A stretch of DNA of 64,000 nt from Sergeia podlipaevii (GCA_030849805.1 JASANZ010002217.1:1-64000); one strand, 5' to 3'. Positions 18,752 through 28,142 are shown, numbered from the stretch's first letter. Notes: generated by a model from the sequence alone, not told the origin. Numbers and translations are program-made.

Positions 18752-19930
18752 ATGACAGTTTCTTTGATTAATGAATTTTTGCGTAGGGCGTATGCTCGTT
18801 TGCAGAGCAAATGCGGCAAATTAACCGTTGTTATGGGGAACGAGGCTGGTGATATGGACAGTATTGTCGGTTCCATCTACTTGGCAATGCTGCTGGATAA
18901 GAACCCAAGGTTTGGCTTTGAGAATGTGATTCCTGTGCTTAATTTTCCTCGAAAGGAGTTGCCGTTGCGCAATGATGTTTACCAACTTTTTAAGGAAATG
19001 GGGGTAGAGTCTTCGCACCTTCTTTTTGTACAAAGTGGTAACGATTGCAAAGATATGAATGGGTTTGTTGATTTGAAGGAGTTGATGCCGTATGTTGTTT
19101 TGTATGATCACAATAAATTGTTGGATGCCCAAAACTTTCTTGAAAGCAATATTGTTGGAATTGTTGATCATCACTTTGATGAGCAAAAATACGTTGCAAC
19201 TACCGACAAGCTTCGACGTTTGCGTGTTGTTGGATCTGCTTGCACGTTGGTTTGTGAATTGTATAAAGAAGCTGAAGAACGTATTGTGTTTCCAAGTTTA
19301 CTTGCGGCGCCAATTGTTCTCGACACAGTTAATTTCGATCCAGCACAGAAAAAGGTTACCCCTGAAGATATTACTGCGTTTGAATGGCTTCAAATTTTAG
19401 CCCAAGATAATCATGAGAATTTAAACCCTGGTACACTTTTTGCAAAGCTGTCCAACTGGAAGCAGGAAATTTTTGGGTTATCTGTGGAGCAGAATTTAAT
19501 ACGCGATTACAAACAGTTTCAATTTATTCGTTCAAACGTCCCAGATGGGCTGCGAGTAGGTATTAGCAGTATCCCTTGCTCTTATGAGGAGTTTGTCGAA
19601 GCGTACAACGTTGGAATAATTTTTTCCGATTGTGACACTTTTTATACTGAACGAAAACTTGATGCGCTGGTGATCGCGTTTGCAGGGAAAGCGGGTGGCG
19701 TTCACTCGAGACAGGTTGCTTTTTTTGCTGATGTTGCGAATATGCCGTTGTTTGTGGCGTACGCTGCCGAAAAGCCAAGCGGAATTTCTTTTACTCAATT
19801 AATTCGTAAAGAAGGAGAAAGTGATATGATTTTTATTGCATATTCGCTTAGCGATTCATCTGTTTCTCGAAAGCGACTTGTTCCATCGCTTCAGGCGTAT
19901 CTTGAAAATGGAAAGGCAAGTTCTTTATAG
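18752..19930 (+). CDS. PPX: Acidocalcisomal exopolyphosphatase (DHH family, PPX)
   Basis: 392 residues from MTVSLINEFLRR, matching the usual length of trypanosomatid and yeast PPX1 (about 385-397). DHH phosphoesterase motifs are intact: NEAGDMDSIVGS (motif I), VVLYDHN (motif II) and IVDHHFDE (motif III), with the LDTVNFDP segment carrying motif IV Asp. The C-terminal DHHA2-like domain runs from about 230 to the end. It hydrolyses terminal phosphates from inorganic polyphosphate, and in Leishmania and trypanosomes it belongs to polyphosphate handling in acidocalcisomes and cytosol. Codon use is clearly AT-rich compared with genes 20 kb away. In L. major I recall PPX on the opposite polycistronic unit (see findings). 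Confidence 0.93.
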   Translation: MTVSLINEFLRRAYARLQSKCGKLTVVMGNEAGDMDSIVGSIYLAMLLDKNPRFGFENVIPVLNFPRKELPLRNDVYQLFKEMGVESSHLLFVQSGNDCKDMNGFVDLKELMPYVVLYDHNKLLDAQNFLESNIVGIVDHHFDEQKYVATTDKLRRLRVVGSACTLVCELYKEAEERIVFPSLLAAPIVLDTVNFDPAQKKVTPEDITAFEWLQILAQDNHENLNPGTLFAKLSNWKQEIFGLSVEQNLIRDYKQFQFIRSNVPDGLRVGISSIPCSYEEFVEAYNVGIIFSDCDTFYTERKLDALVIAFAGKAGGVHSRQVAFFADVANMPLFVAYAAEKPSGISFTQLIRKEGESDMIFIAYSLSDSSVSRKRLVPSLQAYLENGKASSL

Positions 19931-20333
19931 AATTTTTTTATTACCCTTTTTTTTTGGTGATCTTGATTTCCTTGCATATATATATGGAAACACACACAAA
20001 AGTGCATTTTTTTTTTAGAACATACAAATGACAGTTATTTATATGTGAGCGCCTGAAAGTGTATGGGGAGTATTCATTGTTAAACATTCAGTAAAATTAA
20101 ATAGATAAATAAATAAATGAATAAATATAGAACGTCATTGAAATCCCTTAATGATTTAAAATTTATGGATATTTGAATTGTTTTACGCTTTTTTTATTTC
20201 GATTATCTCTATTTCATTTTTTTTTTGTTATTCAATAGCTCTATCGCAATATAGGGTTATCAAAAAGGATATTCACACGCTTATTCCAAAAAGCCGCATT
20301 AAAGGTGATATTCGAAAGAACTGATTAACGAAA
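19931..20333. other. AT-rich intergenic region
   Basis: 403 bp, very AT-rich, with T-tracts (about 19948-19957, 20006-20017 and 20216-20227) that can serve as acceptor signals for the SERF-like gene. No other gene seen. Confidence 0.6.
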
Positions 20334-20510
20334 ATGGCCCGCGGCAATCAACGTGATCTCGCTCGCGAGAAAAACATTAAGAAAAACGCTGACAAGAACA
20401 AGGGTGTAAGGGCAGACGGACTAAACCCCGCACAGCGAAAGGAAGCCGACGCAGAGCGCATGCGTAAGAAGCAGGCGGAGGCGGATGCCAGGAAGAATGA
20501 GGGCGAGTGA
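20334..20510 (+). CDS. SERF/4F5-like small basic protein
   Basis: 58 residues starting MARGNQRDLAREKNIKKN, almost entirely charged and without hydrophobic segments. The N-terminal R-G-N-Q-R-D-x-A-R-x-K pattern is the signature of the 4F5/SERF family (RGNQRELARQKN in animals). SERF proteins are small, disordered and known as modifiers of amyloid aggregation and RNA-binding condensates. The gene is GC-rich within an AT-rich surrounding, which supports real coding selection. Confidence 0.85.
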   Translation: MARGNQRDLAREKNIKKNADKNKGVRADGLNPAQRKEADAERMRKKQAEADARKNEGE

Positions 20511-21200
20511 GGAGCGCCTTGCAAAATAGTGTTCTTCGTTGTTTTCTTTTTTTTCAGCTATTGTGTATGTGCGTATCGTGCCTTCTCTACTCAGTTTTTA
20601 TATTATGCCAACTGAAGACCTGGTTTGCTTTAGTTCCACTTTATATGCGCATTTTTTTTTCCTATCCTTGGTGAAATATTTTTTGGCGACATGAATTCAT
20701 TTTTTTTTTGTTCTGACGTTGACGCCAACGAATACATGCCAATTGTGTGGGTGGGCAAGCCTGAGTAAATCTGTTGACAGTTCTGTATAGATGTGTTGGC
20801 AAAAATTCTATTTTGTTATCTCGTATTATTGGGGCTTGCGAACAATAAGAGAAGAAATGAGAAGATTTGGGTGAGTGCATTACAAAATGAATTGGATAAT
20901 CCCAATATAAACTGCCAAAAGTGATTTTTTTTTTTTTACTTTTGTTTAGGAACGCAACATTCTAGGAATGCCATTCACATATATTTTTGGAGCATTTCTC
21001 TTCCAAGTACCCAATAAACAACATATATACATTAGTTAATTTTCCTGTGCGAAGAAAAAGTGCAAAGCGCTTTTTTTTTTTTTTTGCTCTGCAGATGTGG
21101 ATTGCGGTTATATGTTTTTTTTTTTACTTCATTCTGTGTCTTTCCCACCTCCTTTTTTTCCCCCATTTGGTGATGATAGTTTTAAGTTTCTTGAGGAAAA
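20511..21200. other. Intergenic region
   Basis: 690 bp with many T-runs (for example about 20699-20709, 20924-20938 and 21071-21085). Short ORFs of 25-35 codons exist but have no coding bias or recognisable product. The run at 21117-21125 and the pyrimidine tract after it probably belong to the acceptor of the CX9C gene. Confidence 0.6.
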
Positions 21201-21698
21201 ATGTCTTCTTATGATAAGTCGGACCAAATTGGTTATGATGACACAGATAGGGCACTAAATGAGGAACTAGAAAAAATGATTGCTCGCACCCCTCCCAACG
21301 TCGTTCGTAATTTGCAGCACCGAATTCACGATGGCATTCTCCAGCGCCTGAAGGAAGAGAGCACCCAAAAATGCTTTTCATTTATTAAAAGATACGAACA
21401 ATGTGGAAATGAGCACCCCTTGTCACTAAAATTGTGCTACCCACACCGTGATGCAATGAATGACTGCGCACGTGAGGTGAATCGGGAAGAAAATTATCAA
21501 AAGTACCGAATTTTGTATTTGCATGGGGAGTTGCTGCGCTATCATGAGCAGCGTATGGCTGAGAAGATGGAGGCATTCAAAGTCAAGGCGCCGGACTCTA
21601 TCCGCTCATGGAAGTCTGACTACGCACCAAAGTATGCGGACATGATGGAGGATCTGGGAATGGAGCCTCTAGGTTCCGCAGATACTTCGCAAAAGTAG
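21201..21698 (+). CDS. Twin-CX9C (CHCH/CMC1-like) protein, mitochondrial intermembrane space
   Basis: 165 residues from MSSYDKSDQIGYDD. Two cysteine pairs are spaced exactly CX9C: CFSFIKRYEQC (about 58-68) and CYPHRDAMNDC (about 79-89), the coiled-coil-helix-coiled-coil-helix fold imported by Mia40/Erv1-type oxidation. The second motif with a following Glu-x-N-Tyr resembles Cmc1-type factors of cytochrome oxidase assembly. The C-terminal half is helical and charged and goes beyond the usual 100-residue Cmc1 length, so it could also be a complex I or oxidase subunit. There is no presequence, as expected for this import route. Confidence 0.75.
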   Translation: MSSYDKSDQIGYDDTDRALNEELEKMIARTPPNVVRNLQHRIHDGILQRLKEESTQKCFSFIKRYEQCGNEHPLSLKLCYPHRDAMNDCAREVNREENYQKYRILYLHGELLRYHEQRMAEKMEAFKVKAPDSIRSWKSDYAPKYADMMEDLGMEPLGSADTSQK

Positions 21699-22272
21699 CA
21701 AACGTTTTTTTTTTTAGCGAGGACGCGTGATACGGTTTTTGTTTTTGCATTATGCCATAAAGGCAAAAAAGAACTGTAAGTGCAAGGCTGGGTATATATA
21801 TTTTCATATATGGGGAGATTTTTGTCCGCGTGCCTTCAACCTCGCATGAACGCCAAATTTAGCACGAGTTGCATTTTGCTTGCATGCATCGTTGTGTTGG
21901 ATTGTATAGTTTTTTTTTTTTTTTTTTGTAAAGCGGAGACGGTACATCTGATTCACAGTTTTGTTCAAAAATATGCTTTTATTCATCTTGTTATACTAAT
22001 GCTTAGACGTGGATGGGGGATCATAGATGCAACTGCTGACACTTCTGATGCGCCTTGTGTGGTTGTTGTTACACCTTCAAAAAAGTTCTTATACTTGCTT
22101 TTTCTCATTTCTATTTCATGTGTGTATTGTGTGAAACTTCATTTTAATAGCTGAAAGAACTAACAATTCTCTCAATATAAGAAGGGAACGGCACTTGGCT
22201 GTGGAAAAAGAAAGTGAAGCTGTTTAACATTAGCGTTACCTTCTTGGCCGTATTGTTAGCACTTTGCCGCGG
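21699..22272. other. Intergenic region
   Basis: Contains a T17 run at 21910-21926 and a T10 run near 21706-21715. An open frame across part of the region lacks coding character. No supported gene. Confidence 0.6.
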
Positions 22273-23505
22273 ATGCGACGTTTCAGCTTTTTGTTAGCAT
22301 GGAAGCTACCATTTGTGGAGCATCTACCTGATGTCGCTCCAAAACCTTTATCCGCGCCAGTAGAGAAGCAGCGGAGGCAGCACGCTCCTCTTTCTTTGAG
22401 CGCGCGGGAAAAACTGGCAGCAAGATCGGATAAAGTACGATTTCACGTAGTGACGCAGGATTGGTTTGGACAGCGCGTAGATGATTTTCTTACGCAGCAT
22501 CACCCAGAATGGGATTATGATACTGTTCGGACACTAGTGCAGCAGGGGCACATCTACCGGTATAGAAAGAATGGCAAAAAGCGCTACACGCGTATGACTG
22601 ACCGCTTGGAGTTTGATGAGCTGGTGGTGGTGCCAACGCAGAGCTTTTGGGAGAATCAGCTCGCAGCTCCAAACGGGGTAGAAGTGGAGCGACAGGGACA
22701 GAGGAAAGCTGGCCACTCACCCAGACTCTCCACTGTGCTGGTGGAGAAAGCGCATGAGATGGTGCTCTTTAAGAACGAGCATGTCATCGTCATTAATAAA
22801 CCTAATGGGGTACCAATGATGCCTACCAACAATCCACTGGACATGAGTATTGCGAGCATGCTGCCTGCGTGGAAGTACACCAACACTGAGGTGCCCATTG
22901 TGTGTCACAATTTGGATGCGGAGACAAGCGGCTGCGTGGTGCTGGCACGTACCAAGAGTGCACATCGCATGCTGGGGCGTATGTTTGTGAAGCGTGTTGT
23001 ACCCAACAGTGTCTACTGGGGATTTTGCGTAGGGAAACCTGTTGTAAATTATGGCCGTATTCGTATGCACTTTGAAACCCAGAAGGGCAATCATGGCGAT
23101 GTCATTATAGCGCGTCCGTCCCCAACTCGGGAGTCCAAGGTCGGGATTGCAGAGTTCGTTGTGAACGCTAGTGCACTGGAGTTTGGAAGCTTCGTGTCTT
23201 TCTACTCTCTCACAACGCGACGGCACCAGGAGCGAATCATGGCCGCTCATGCACTGCGATGCCCTTTGCTTGGGGATGCTAAATACGGCGGAGAGACGGC
23301 GTTTCCCCAATCACTATCATTGTTTTGGGATCCGGAGGATAAGTCCATACCTCTTCATTTGCATCACCGAAAGATTCAGCTTCCCTTTAAGAATGCGGCT
23401 GGTGAGTTTATCTGTGTGACGGCCCCGGTACCACCGCACATGGAGAAGACGTTCAAGCGGCTTGGCTGGCCGTGCAATGCAGATGATCCGCTCATTCCGG
23501 GATGA
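22273..23505 (+). CDS. RluA-family RNA pseudouridine synthase, divergent active site
   Basis: 410 residues from the first ATG (MRRFSFLLAWKLPFVEHL). The frame also opens at a TTG three codons earlier. The basic, hydrophobic N-terminus suggests mitochondrial import. An S4-like RNA-binding segment (about 55-120, RVDDFLTQHHPEWDYDTVRT) precedes the catalytic domain. The core shows INKPNGVPMMPT, the motif II region CHNLDAETSGCVVLARTKSA with the catalytic Asp, and the C-terminal RRHQERIMAAHALRCPLLGD followed by AKYGG. Motif II is HNLD instead of the usual HRLD, and TGRTHQIR is replaced by TTRRHQER, so activity may be altered. The likely target is rRNA or another mitochondrial RNA, by inference only. 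I recall an RNA pseudouridylate synthase-like gene at this place in L. major. Confidence 0.85.
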   Translation: MRRFSFLLAWKLPFVEHLPDVAPKPLSAPVEKQRRQHAPLSLSAREKLAARSDKVRFHVVTQDWFGQRVDDFLTQHHPEWDYDTVRTLVQQGHIYRYRKNGKKRYTRMTDRLEFDELVVVPTQSFWENQLAAPNGVEVERQGQRKAGHSPRLSTVLVEKAHEMVLFKNEHVIVINKPNGVPMMPTNNPLDMSIASMLPAWKYTNTEVPIVCHNLDAETSGCVVLARTKSAHRMLGRMFVKRVVPNSVYWGFCVGKPVVNYGRIRMHFETQKGNHGDVIIARPSPTRESKVGIAEFVVNASALEFGSFVSFYSLTTRRHQERIMAAHALRCPLLGDAKYGGETAFPQSLSLFWDPEDKSIPLHLHHRKIQLPFKNAAGEFICVTAPVPPHMEKTFKRLGWPCNADDPLIPG

Positions 23506-24094
23506 TCCCAGTGGACGCGCTCTATGATCGACGCATGAAGCCTGCCCTCCTCCATTTTTTTCTCAACCCGCACTGTCTGTTTGAGAGAGACGGACAACAA
23601 CCTCTTTTCATCACATACATAAACGTTTCTCCTGCTTTCCCTCCTTACTTATACACTATTTCTTGCGTAACACGCTAACTAAAAAAAAAAAAAAGAGAAT
23701 ATGCATTGTGCAGCCAAAGCACTCTTGTGAGTACGACTGACAGTATGCTGCAAGTGTTTGCTTTTTTTTTTTGTTGTTGTTGTAGTTCCACTGTTAACTT
23801 CATATGCTCGTTTTTTTTTCTTTCTGTTCTTTCACTTGTATGTAACTCCCCCACCCCCTCTCCGCTCCAGCAGTTAGATAGCTAGAAGGGAAGGGAACTG
23901 CGCATATACCGTTGCTGTGTGTAGAAAGCAGGGGTAGCTGTCTGTCGGGAGGCCTATGCATCATCACAGGTCACACTACTTCGTCTTATTTTTTTACTCC
24001 TAAAGAAGCAATATAGAAATAGCGCGCGTCTCATAGAGTGTCTTTCAATCTTTTTTTTTTTTTTTTTTAAAGCCCCCTTTTTTGACATTTTCGG
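23506..24094. other. Intergenic region with T18 tract
   Basis: Several T-runs. The longest, at 24051-24068, is the acceptor tract for the GNAT gene. No supported gene. Confidence 0.6.
24051..24072 (+). promoter_or_regulatory. Trans-splice acceptor: T18 tract followed by AAAG
   Basis: T18 followed by AAAG gives an AG at 24071-24072, about 22 nt before the ATG at 24095. Confidence 0.6.
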
Positions 24095-25837
24095 ATGCGT
24101 GACACCGCGACTGCATTTTCTTGGTCTTCCTCATATGTATCTTGCACGGGTGTAGGCTTTAATGTGCGACCCCTCAGGCGTCACTGTGCGCAGGAGCGTG
24201 ACTTTATCCGCAGCCGCTTGGCCAAAGAGACAGCAGCAGCGGTGACGTGCACTTTAATGAAATGCGTCACAGATGATCCGGAGTATGCGGCGTTTGTTGC
24301 CGTACGGTGCCCCGATGGCGCTCTCGCGGTGGACGAGGAGCAGGACAAAGATAAGGGCCACCTCATTGGCTTCATTATCGCCAGCACGCGCGCTCTGAAG
24401 GAGAATGATGTTGTGAGCATCGAGTGGGTCTCTGTTCTCTTCAGCTTCTCACACATGCATGTGGGGAGATTACTTGTGGCGCATGTGGAGGAGGCTGCGG
24501 TTCTCTGTGACGCAGTTGCGGTGGAGGTGGGGATAGTGTACTGTACCCGTCTCTTCCTTCATGGGGGGTACCGCAATGCGCGTGCAGGAACGGCGTTCAA
24601 GGGCAAGGTAGTACGCAAGTCGTTGCTCCCCCCCTCAAGCAGCGCGGCTCCAGCAAGCCTGGATAGCGATGAGGGTATGTCAGGGAGCGTGCAAGGTGTC
24701 AGCAGCAGCAGCGAGACAAATCACCAGAGCAATGACGACCCGTTTCTAAAAAAGGCTGCCTCCTTTATGCGACGCTTTCTCCCTCAGTCAAGAGGGCGGA
24801 GCGCCAGTACCTCCTCATCCCCATTCACTAGTAGTACCAGCAGTACCAGCAGCCCAAGTCCCACAACGAGTGGCGGCGGCAGCAGCGCTAGAAGCAGTAC
24901 AGAGTGCCGCGGGGCACTTAGAAGTGTGACTGAAAAGATCGGCGGCAGTGAGAAGGCTGACCTGCCGCTGGAGGAAGTCATTTCTTCATCATCGGCACTG
25001 TCGCAACGGACGCAGCGGTTAAAAGAGGACGAAATGGTCCTGAAGACATTGCTGCCTTCAGCTTCTTCTTTTGGTGTTTCCTCCTTCCTTCGTACTGAGG
25101 CAAAAAATAGTAACAAAGGGAGCAGAGCAAACACCACAGCCGCTGCGAGCCGCAAGCGCAAGCGCCGAAACACTGAGAAGGGCGATGCTGTTAGTACCCC
25201 TGCACCTTCATCGACGGCTGCCCCTGCATCATCTACTGGCCGCACATATGTACCGTATACCATCCCCAATACCCCAAGCGTTATCCGCTCCAATGAAGTG
25301 TTTGTGCGTATGGCTGTTCCGGAGGACAAACGAAATTGGTGCTGGCTGGTGCTGGCCGCGTGCAAGTACGACATGGGTGGTTCCGACATGCTGAATCTCA
25401 CCCTTGAGGCTGCCTGTCGCATGGTGGTGCTGCGCCGCTCTGATAATGCACTCGTTGGGCTTCTTTCACTTCAGGGCAATGGCTGGGTTTCTTTTATTGC
25501 GTGTGATGTTGAGTACCGCAACGCTGGCTTAGGGTCCTATTTGCTCTTTCTCGGGATGGAGTGGCTTCGTGTGCGCAGCGTGCCTACCATTTCACTAACG
25601 CCACTCAATCGCAGAGTCATTTCCTTTTATAGGAAGTGGGGCTTTGAGGAGGGTACTTCCGCTGAGTGCGCTTCAAAGCGCGCACTCAGCCCCTCTGACA
25701 TTGTCATGTCCCGGAAGATTGCACCTGATGTGCTCCTTCTTAACAATGGCAAGCCTCTGTCGTTTTATGTGCAAGGATATGATGACAGCGATGAGAATAA
25801 ACCCAAGAATCGCTGGGTCTACTATTTCTACGACTGA
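24095..25837 (+). CDS. Tandem GNAT-fold N-acetyltransferase-like protein
   Basis: 580 residues. The C-terminal half is a clear GNAT domain: beta-strand region WVSFIACDVEY, motif A RNAGLGSYLL (R/Q-x-x-G-x-G/A acetyl-CoA loop, about 471-480) and motif B RRVISFYRKWGFEEG (about 504-518). The N-terminal region (about 30-180) looks like a second, diverged GNAT: VSIEWVSVLFSFSHMHVGRL, LLVAHVEEAAVLCDAVAVEV and LFLHGGYRNA at the motif A and B positions, without a clean Q/R-x-x-G-x-G/A. A Ser/Thr/Gly-rich disordered linker (about 185-390) with a basic patch SRKRKRRN joins the halves. The RKRKRR stretch could be a nuclear signal. The substrate is unknown. The N-terminal half may be a pseudo-domain. Confidence 0.75.
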   Translation: MRDTATAFSWSSSYVSCTGVGFNVRPLRRHCAQERDFIRSRLAKETAAAVTCTLMKCVTDDPEYAAFVAVRCPDGALAVDEEQDKDKGHLIGFIIASTRALKENDVVSIEWVSVLFSFSHMHVGRLLVAHVEEAAVLCDAVAVEVGIVYCTRLFLHGGYRNARAGTAFKGKVVRKSLLPPSSSAAPASLDSDEGMSGSVQGVSSSSETNHQSNDDPFLKKAASFMRRFLPQSRGRSASTSSSPFTSSTSSTSSPSPTTSGGGSSARSSTECRGALRSVTEKIGGSEKADLPLEEVISSSSALSQRTQRLKEDEMVLKTLLPSASSFGVSSFLRTEAKNSNKGSRANTTAAASRKRKRRNTEKGDAVSTPAPSSTAAPASSTGRTYVPYTIPNTPSVIRSNEVFVRMAVPEDKRNWCWLVLAACKYDMGGSDMLNLTLEAACRMVVLRRSDNALVGLLSLQGNGWVSFIACDVEYRNAGLGSYLLFLGMEWLRVRSVPTISLTPLNRRVISFYRKWGFEEGTSAECASKRALSPSDIVMSRKIAPDVLLLNNGKPLSFYVQGYDDSDENKPKNRWVYYFYD

Positions 25838-26561
25838 TTGAATGGGACGCGATTCTCCTTGTGAGCTTGGGGATTTCTATGATGTGGGTTATTCCTGTTG
25901 CTTTCAGGGATTAGAAACAAAACAGAGGAAAAGAAAATATAGGAATACATAGAGAGGGTAGAGACAAGCTTCAGCGTCGTTCATATTTCTTTCGTCTTTT
26001 CTTCTCTTTTTCACATTGGGTAACTTTTTCTTTTGCGTTTTGCATGAGATTGCTGAGCAAGAACCAAATTGTCTCCTTCCCCTTTCCCCTTCTCACCAAC
26101 TCTCCCTTTGTCATCGCCGGTACGTAGTGAATAACACTTCACATTATGCACATTTAAGCACATGAAGCACATGTGATCAATTTGGTTTTCTTTTTTAAAT
26201 TCTCATTTTTTTTTTTTGCGACTTTTTAGTTCAGTTTAGTGAGCGTGCAAGGACTCTAGGACACTGTTGAGTTGTGTCGTCAAAAAGTATTTATCTATTT
26301 ATCTTCACAAGTGCCGCGATACATTTTTTTTTGTGTGTTTATTCGGTACAACTTTCCACATAAAACATTACCGCTTCTATTTTGTAAAGAAGAGAGTCTT
26401 CATTTTCGTTTCTACATTTTCTTTTTTTAGATACAGTTGACACTGGGATTTTCTTGCTCTCCCCCTCCTTTATCACCTTTAATTGTATCTGGAGGAAAAC
26501 CAGACGAAAGGAAGAAGAGCAGTGCATCTCTCTCTCTATATATATATTTGCGTAGAAGAAG
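25838..26561. other. Intergenic region
   Basis: 724 bp of pyrimidine- and T-rich sequence with several T-runs (about 26207-26217, 26323-26332). No supported gene. Confidence 0.6.
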
Positions 26562-26885
26562 ATGCCCTTTACAGACGTGTACGGCGTGGAGCAATTTCGG
26601 GAGATTGTCAACGATCCCACCCTCAGTGTAGTTTGCTTCTCAGCGGTGTGGTGTGGTCCGTGCAAGACTATTGAGAAGGATCTTGACAAGGTATCCTACG
26701 AGTTCCCAGCGGTGAGATTTGCCAAGGTAGATGCTGACAACAACTCCGAGATTGTGACCAAGTGCAGGGTGATGCAGCTGCCCACTTTTATGCTAGTGCG
26801 AGGTGGTGAGATGGTAGGCTACGTAATCGGAGCGGATCTTACTCAGCTGAGGGCAAGGATACGAGAGCAGGGAGGTAAGAAGTGA
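26562..26885 (+). CDS. TRX: Thioredoxin
   Basis: 107 residues, the classical thioredoxin length, from MPFTDVYGVEQFREIV. The active site AVWCGPCK has the redox pair Cys31 and Cys34, and the conserved cis-proline is in MQLPTFMLVRGGE (about 75). The KVDADNNSEIV segment matches the VDVDxxxxxA region. There is no targeting extension, so it is probably cytosolic. In trypanosomatids thioredoxin is reduced by trypanothione and plays a secondary role beside tryparedoxin. The order relative to the fucosyltransferase and carboxylase agrees with the thioredoxin gene I recall on L. major chromosome 1. Confidence 0.95.
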   Translation: MPFTDVYGVEQFREIVNDPTLSVVCFSAVWCGPCKTIEKDLDKVSYEFPAVRFAKVDADNNSEIVTKCRVMQLPTFMLVRGGEMVGYVIGADLTQLRARIREQGGKK

Positions 26886-27386
26886 GAAGCGGAATAGAGG
26901 CAAGCAGGCGGATGTGCGCGTGCACGTGGTGCTGTGCGCATCTATCCGTGTTTGCTGCTCAATCATTGTGACATTAGGGTGAGAGAAAATGCAATCAAAA
27001 GAAGGAAACTTCACAAATGTGCGAGCCACTATCACTAGTCCTTTGCTTCTTTTGATTCTTCAGCCACTCTACGCCAAAAGCGTTTCTTTGCGTATTGACG
27101 CGTAGAATGTCTTTTTTTTTTCCGAGTTTTTATGTTTGTTTGATTTCACTGCATCCGCCTCACTTTTATTTTTGTCTTTTTTTGTTGTGTTATTGCGCGG
27201 TTGCATCGTCCTTCTTTTTAAGCATATACGTGGGATAGATAGTATATTAAAGGATACGTACAGAGCATCATCCGGTCCTTGCTTTGACTCAAGTAACATC
27301 TATAATACCTGAGTGGATATATAAGCATACATATATACATACATACATACATAGAAGGAGAGGAGAAGAGCTAGTACAGCTGAAAT
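26886..27386. other. Intergenic region with ATAC repeat
   Basis: T-runs around 27111-27121 and a CATA/ATAC microsatellite at 27326-27353 just upstream of the enkurin gene. No supported gene. Confidence 0.6.
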
Positions 27387-28142
27387 ATGTCTCAGAGCGC
27401 GGCACGTATGAATAGGCTGCAGATCCGCGAGCAGGAGCAGCTCAATAGGGAGCGAAAGCGACAGCTTGAGTCGGAGGCACAGCGCCAGTCGCAGATGATG
27501 AACAAGACCAAGGAGAGGTTTTCACACGTCAAAGGGCACGGCTACGGCAGCACCTCCGCATCATCACCCATGTCCGGCTCTACTGCACAGTCATCGGTGG
27601 ATGACGTGGAAATTCGCGTGTACGTGCGTGAGTGCGATGCAGATGCGGCGCAAACGTTTTGCTTTAACGAGGGCCGAGGCGGTGGTGCAGGTTGCGCCGC
27701 ATCGCGGCAGCGATTGAGTCTCCCACCTGTGGCAGGTACCCAGCAACCGCAGCAGTCACGAGGTCGCATTGCTGCGCAGAACGTGGACCAGGTGCCGGCG
27801 TCTACCCCAGGTCGTGGCCAGGTGCCTCGTTACCTACAGCACCGCAAGGCGGAGATAGCAGCTGAGAAGCAAGCTATTGTAGATGAAGCTACCCGGAAGG
27901 CAGAGCTGGCGAAGATTCCGCCAGGTTACCGGCTTGTGTCTGAAGAAGAGAAGGCTGCAACAGTGTCGCAGCTGGAGATTAGGCGGCGAGAGCTGGAGGA
28001 GGAGCTCGGGCGCATTCCGCTGCGCTATGACACGCAGGCAATACGTACACGCAAGACAAAGATTGAGGATGAGATGCGCCAAATTGAGTCTTCAAGCATC
28101 AAATACAGCACCAAGAAGCCTTTATATGTGCCTTTGAAATAG
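27387..28142 (+). CDS. Enkurin-domain protein (axonemal FAP106-like)
   Basis: 251 residues from MSQSAARMNRLQIREQEQ. The C-terminal 110 residues are an enkurin domain: GQVPRYLQHRKAEIAAEKQA, KIPPGYRLVSEEEKAATVSQ, then LEEELGRIPLRYDTQAIRTR and a final charged helix. The P-P-G-Y/H-x-L-x-x-E-E-x-R/K and L-x-x-L/I-P-x-x-x-D-T patterns are diagnostic. The N-terminal half holds a charged helix and a Ser/Gly-rich linker. Enkurin/FAP106 is an inner-junction microtubule inner protein of motile cilia, fitting a flagellated organism. ENKD1-type microtubule proteins share the domain, so the FAP106 assignment is slightly less certain than the domain itself. Confidence 0.85.
   Translation: MSQSAARMNRLQIREQEQLNRERKRQLESEAQRQSQMMNKTKERFSHVKGHGYGSTSASSPMSGSTAQSSVDDVEIRVYVRECDADAAQTFCFNEGRGGGAGCAASRQRLSLPPVAGTQQPQQSRGRIAAQNVDQVPASTPGRGQVPRYLQHRKAEIAAEKQAIVDEATRKAELAKIPPGYRLVSEEEKAATVSQLEIRRRELEEELGRIPLRYDTQAIRTRKTKIEDEMRQIESSSIKYSTKKPLYVPLK

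Noticed and set aside
20699..20767. Short ORF (about 25 codons) downstream of the SERF-like gene
   Set aside because: Too short, contains a T-run-derived Phe stretch and shows no coding bias.
24784..25422. Antisense frame within the GNAT gene
   Set aside because: Complements the Ser-rich linker and gives low-complexity Leu/Arg sequence.
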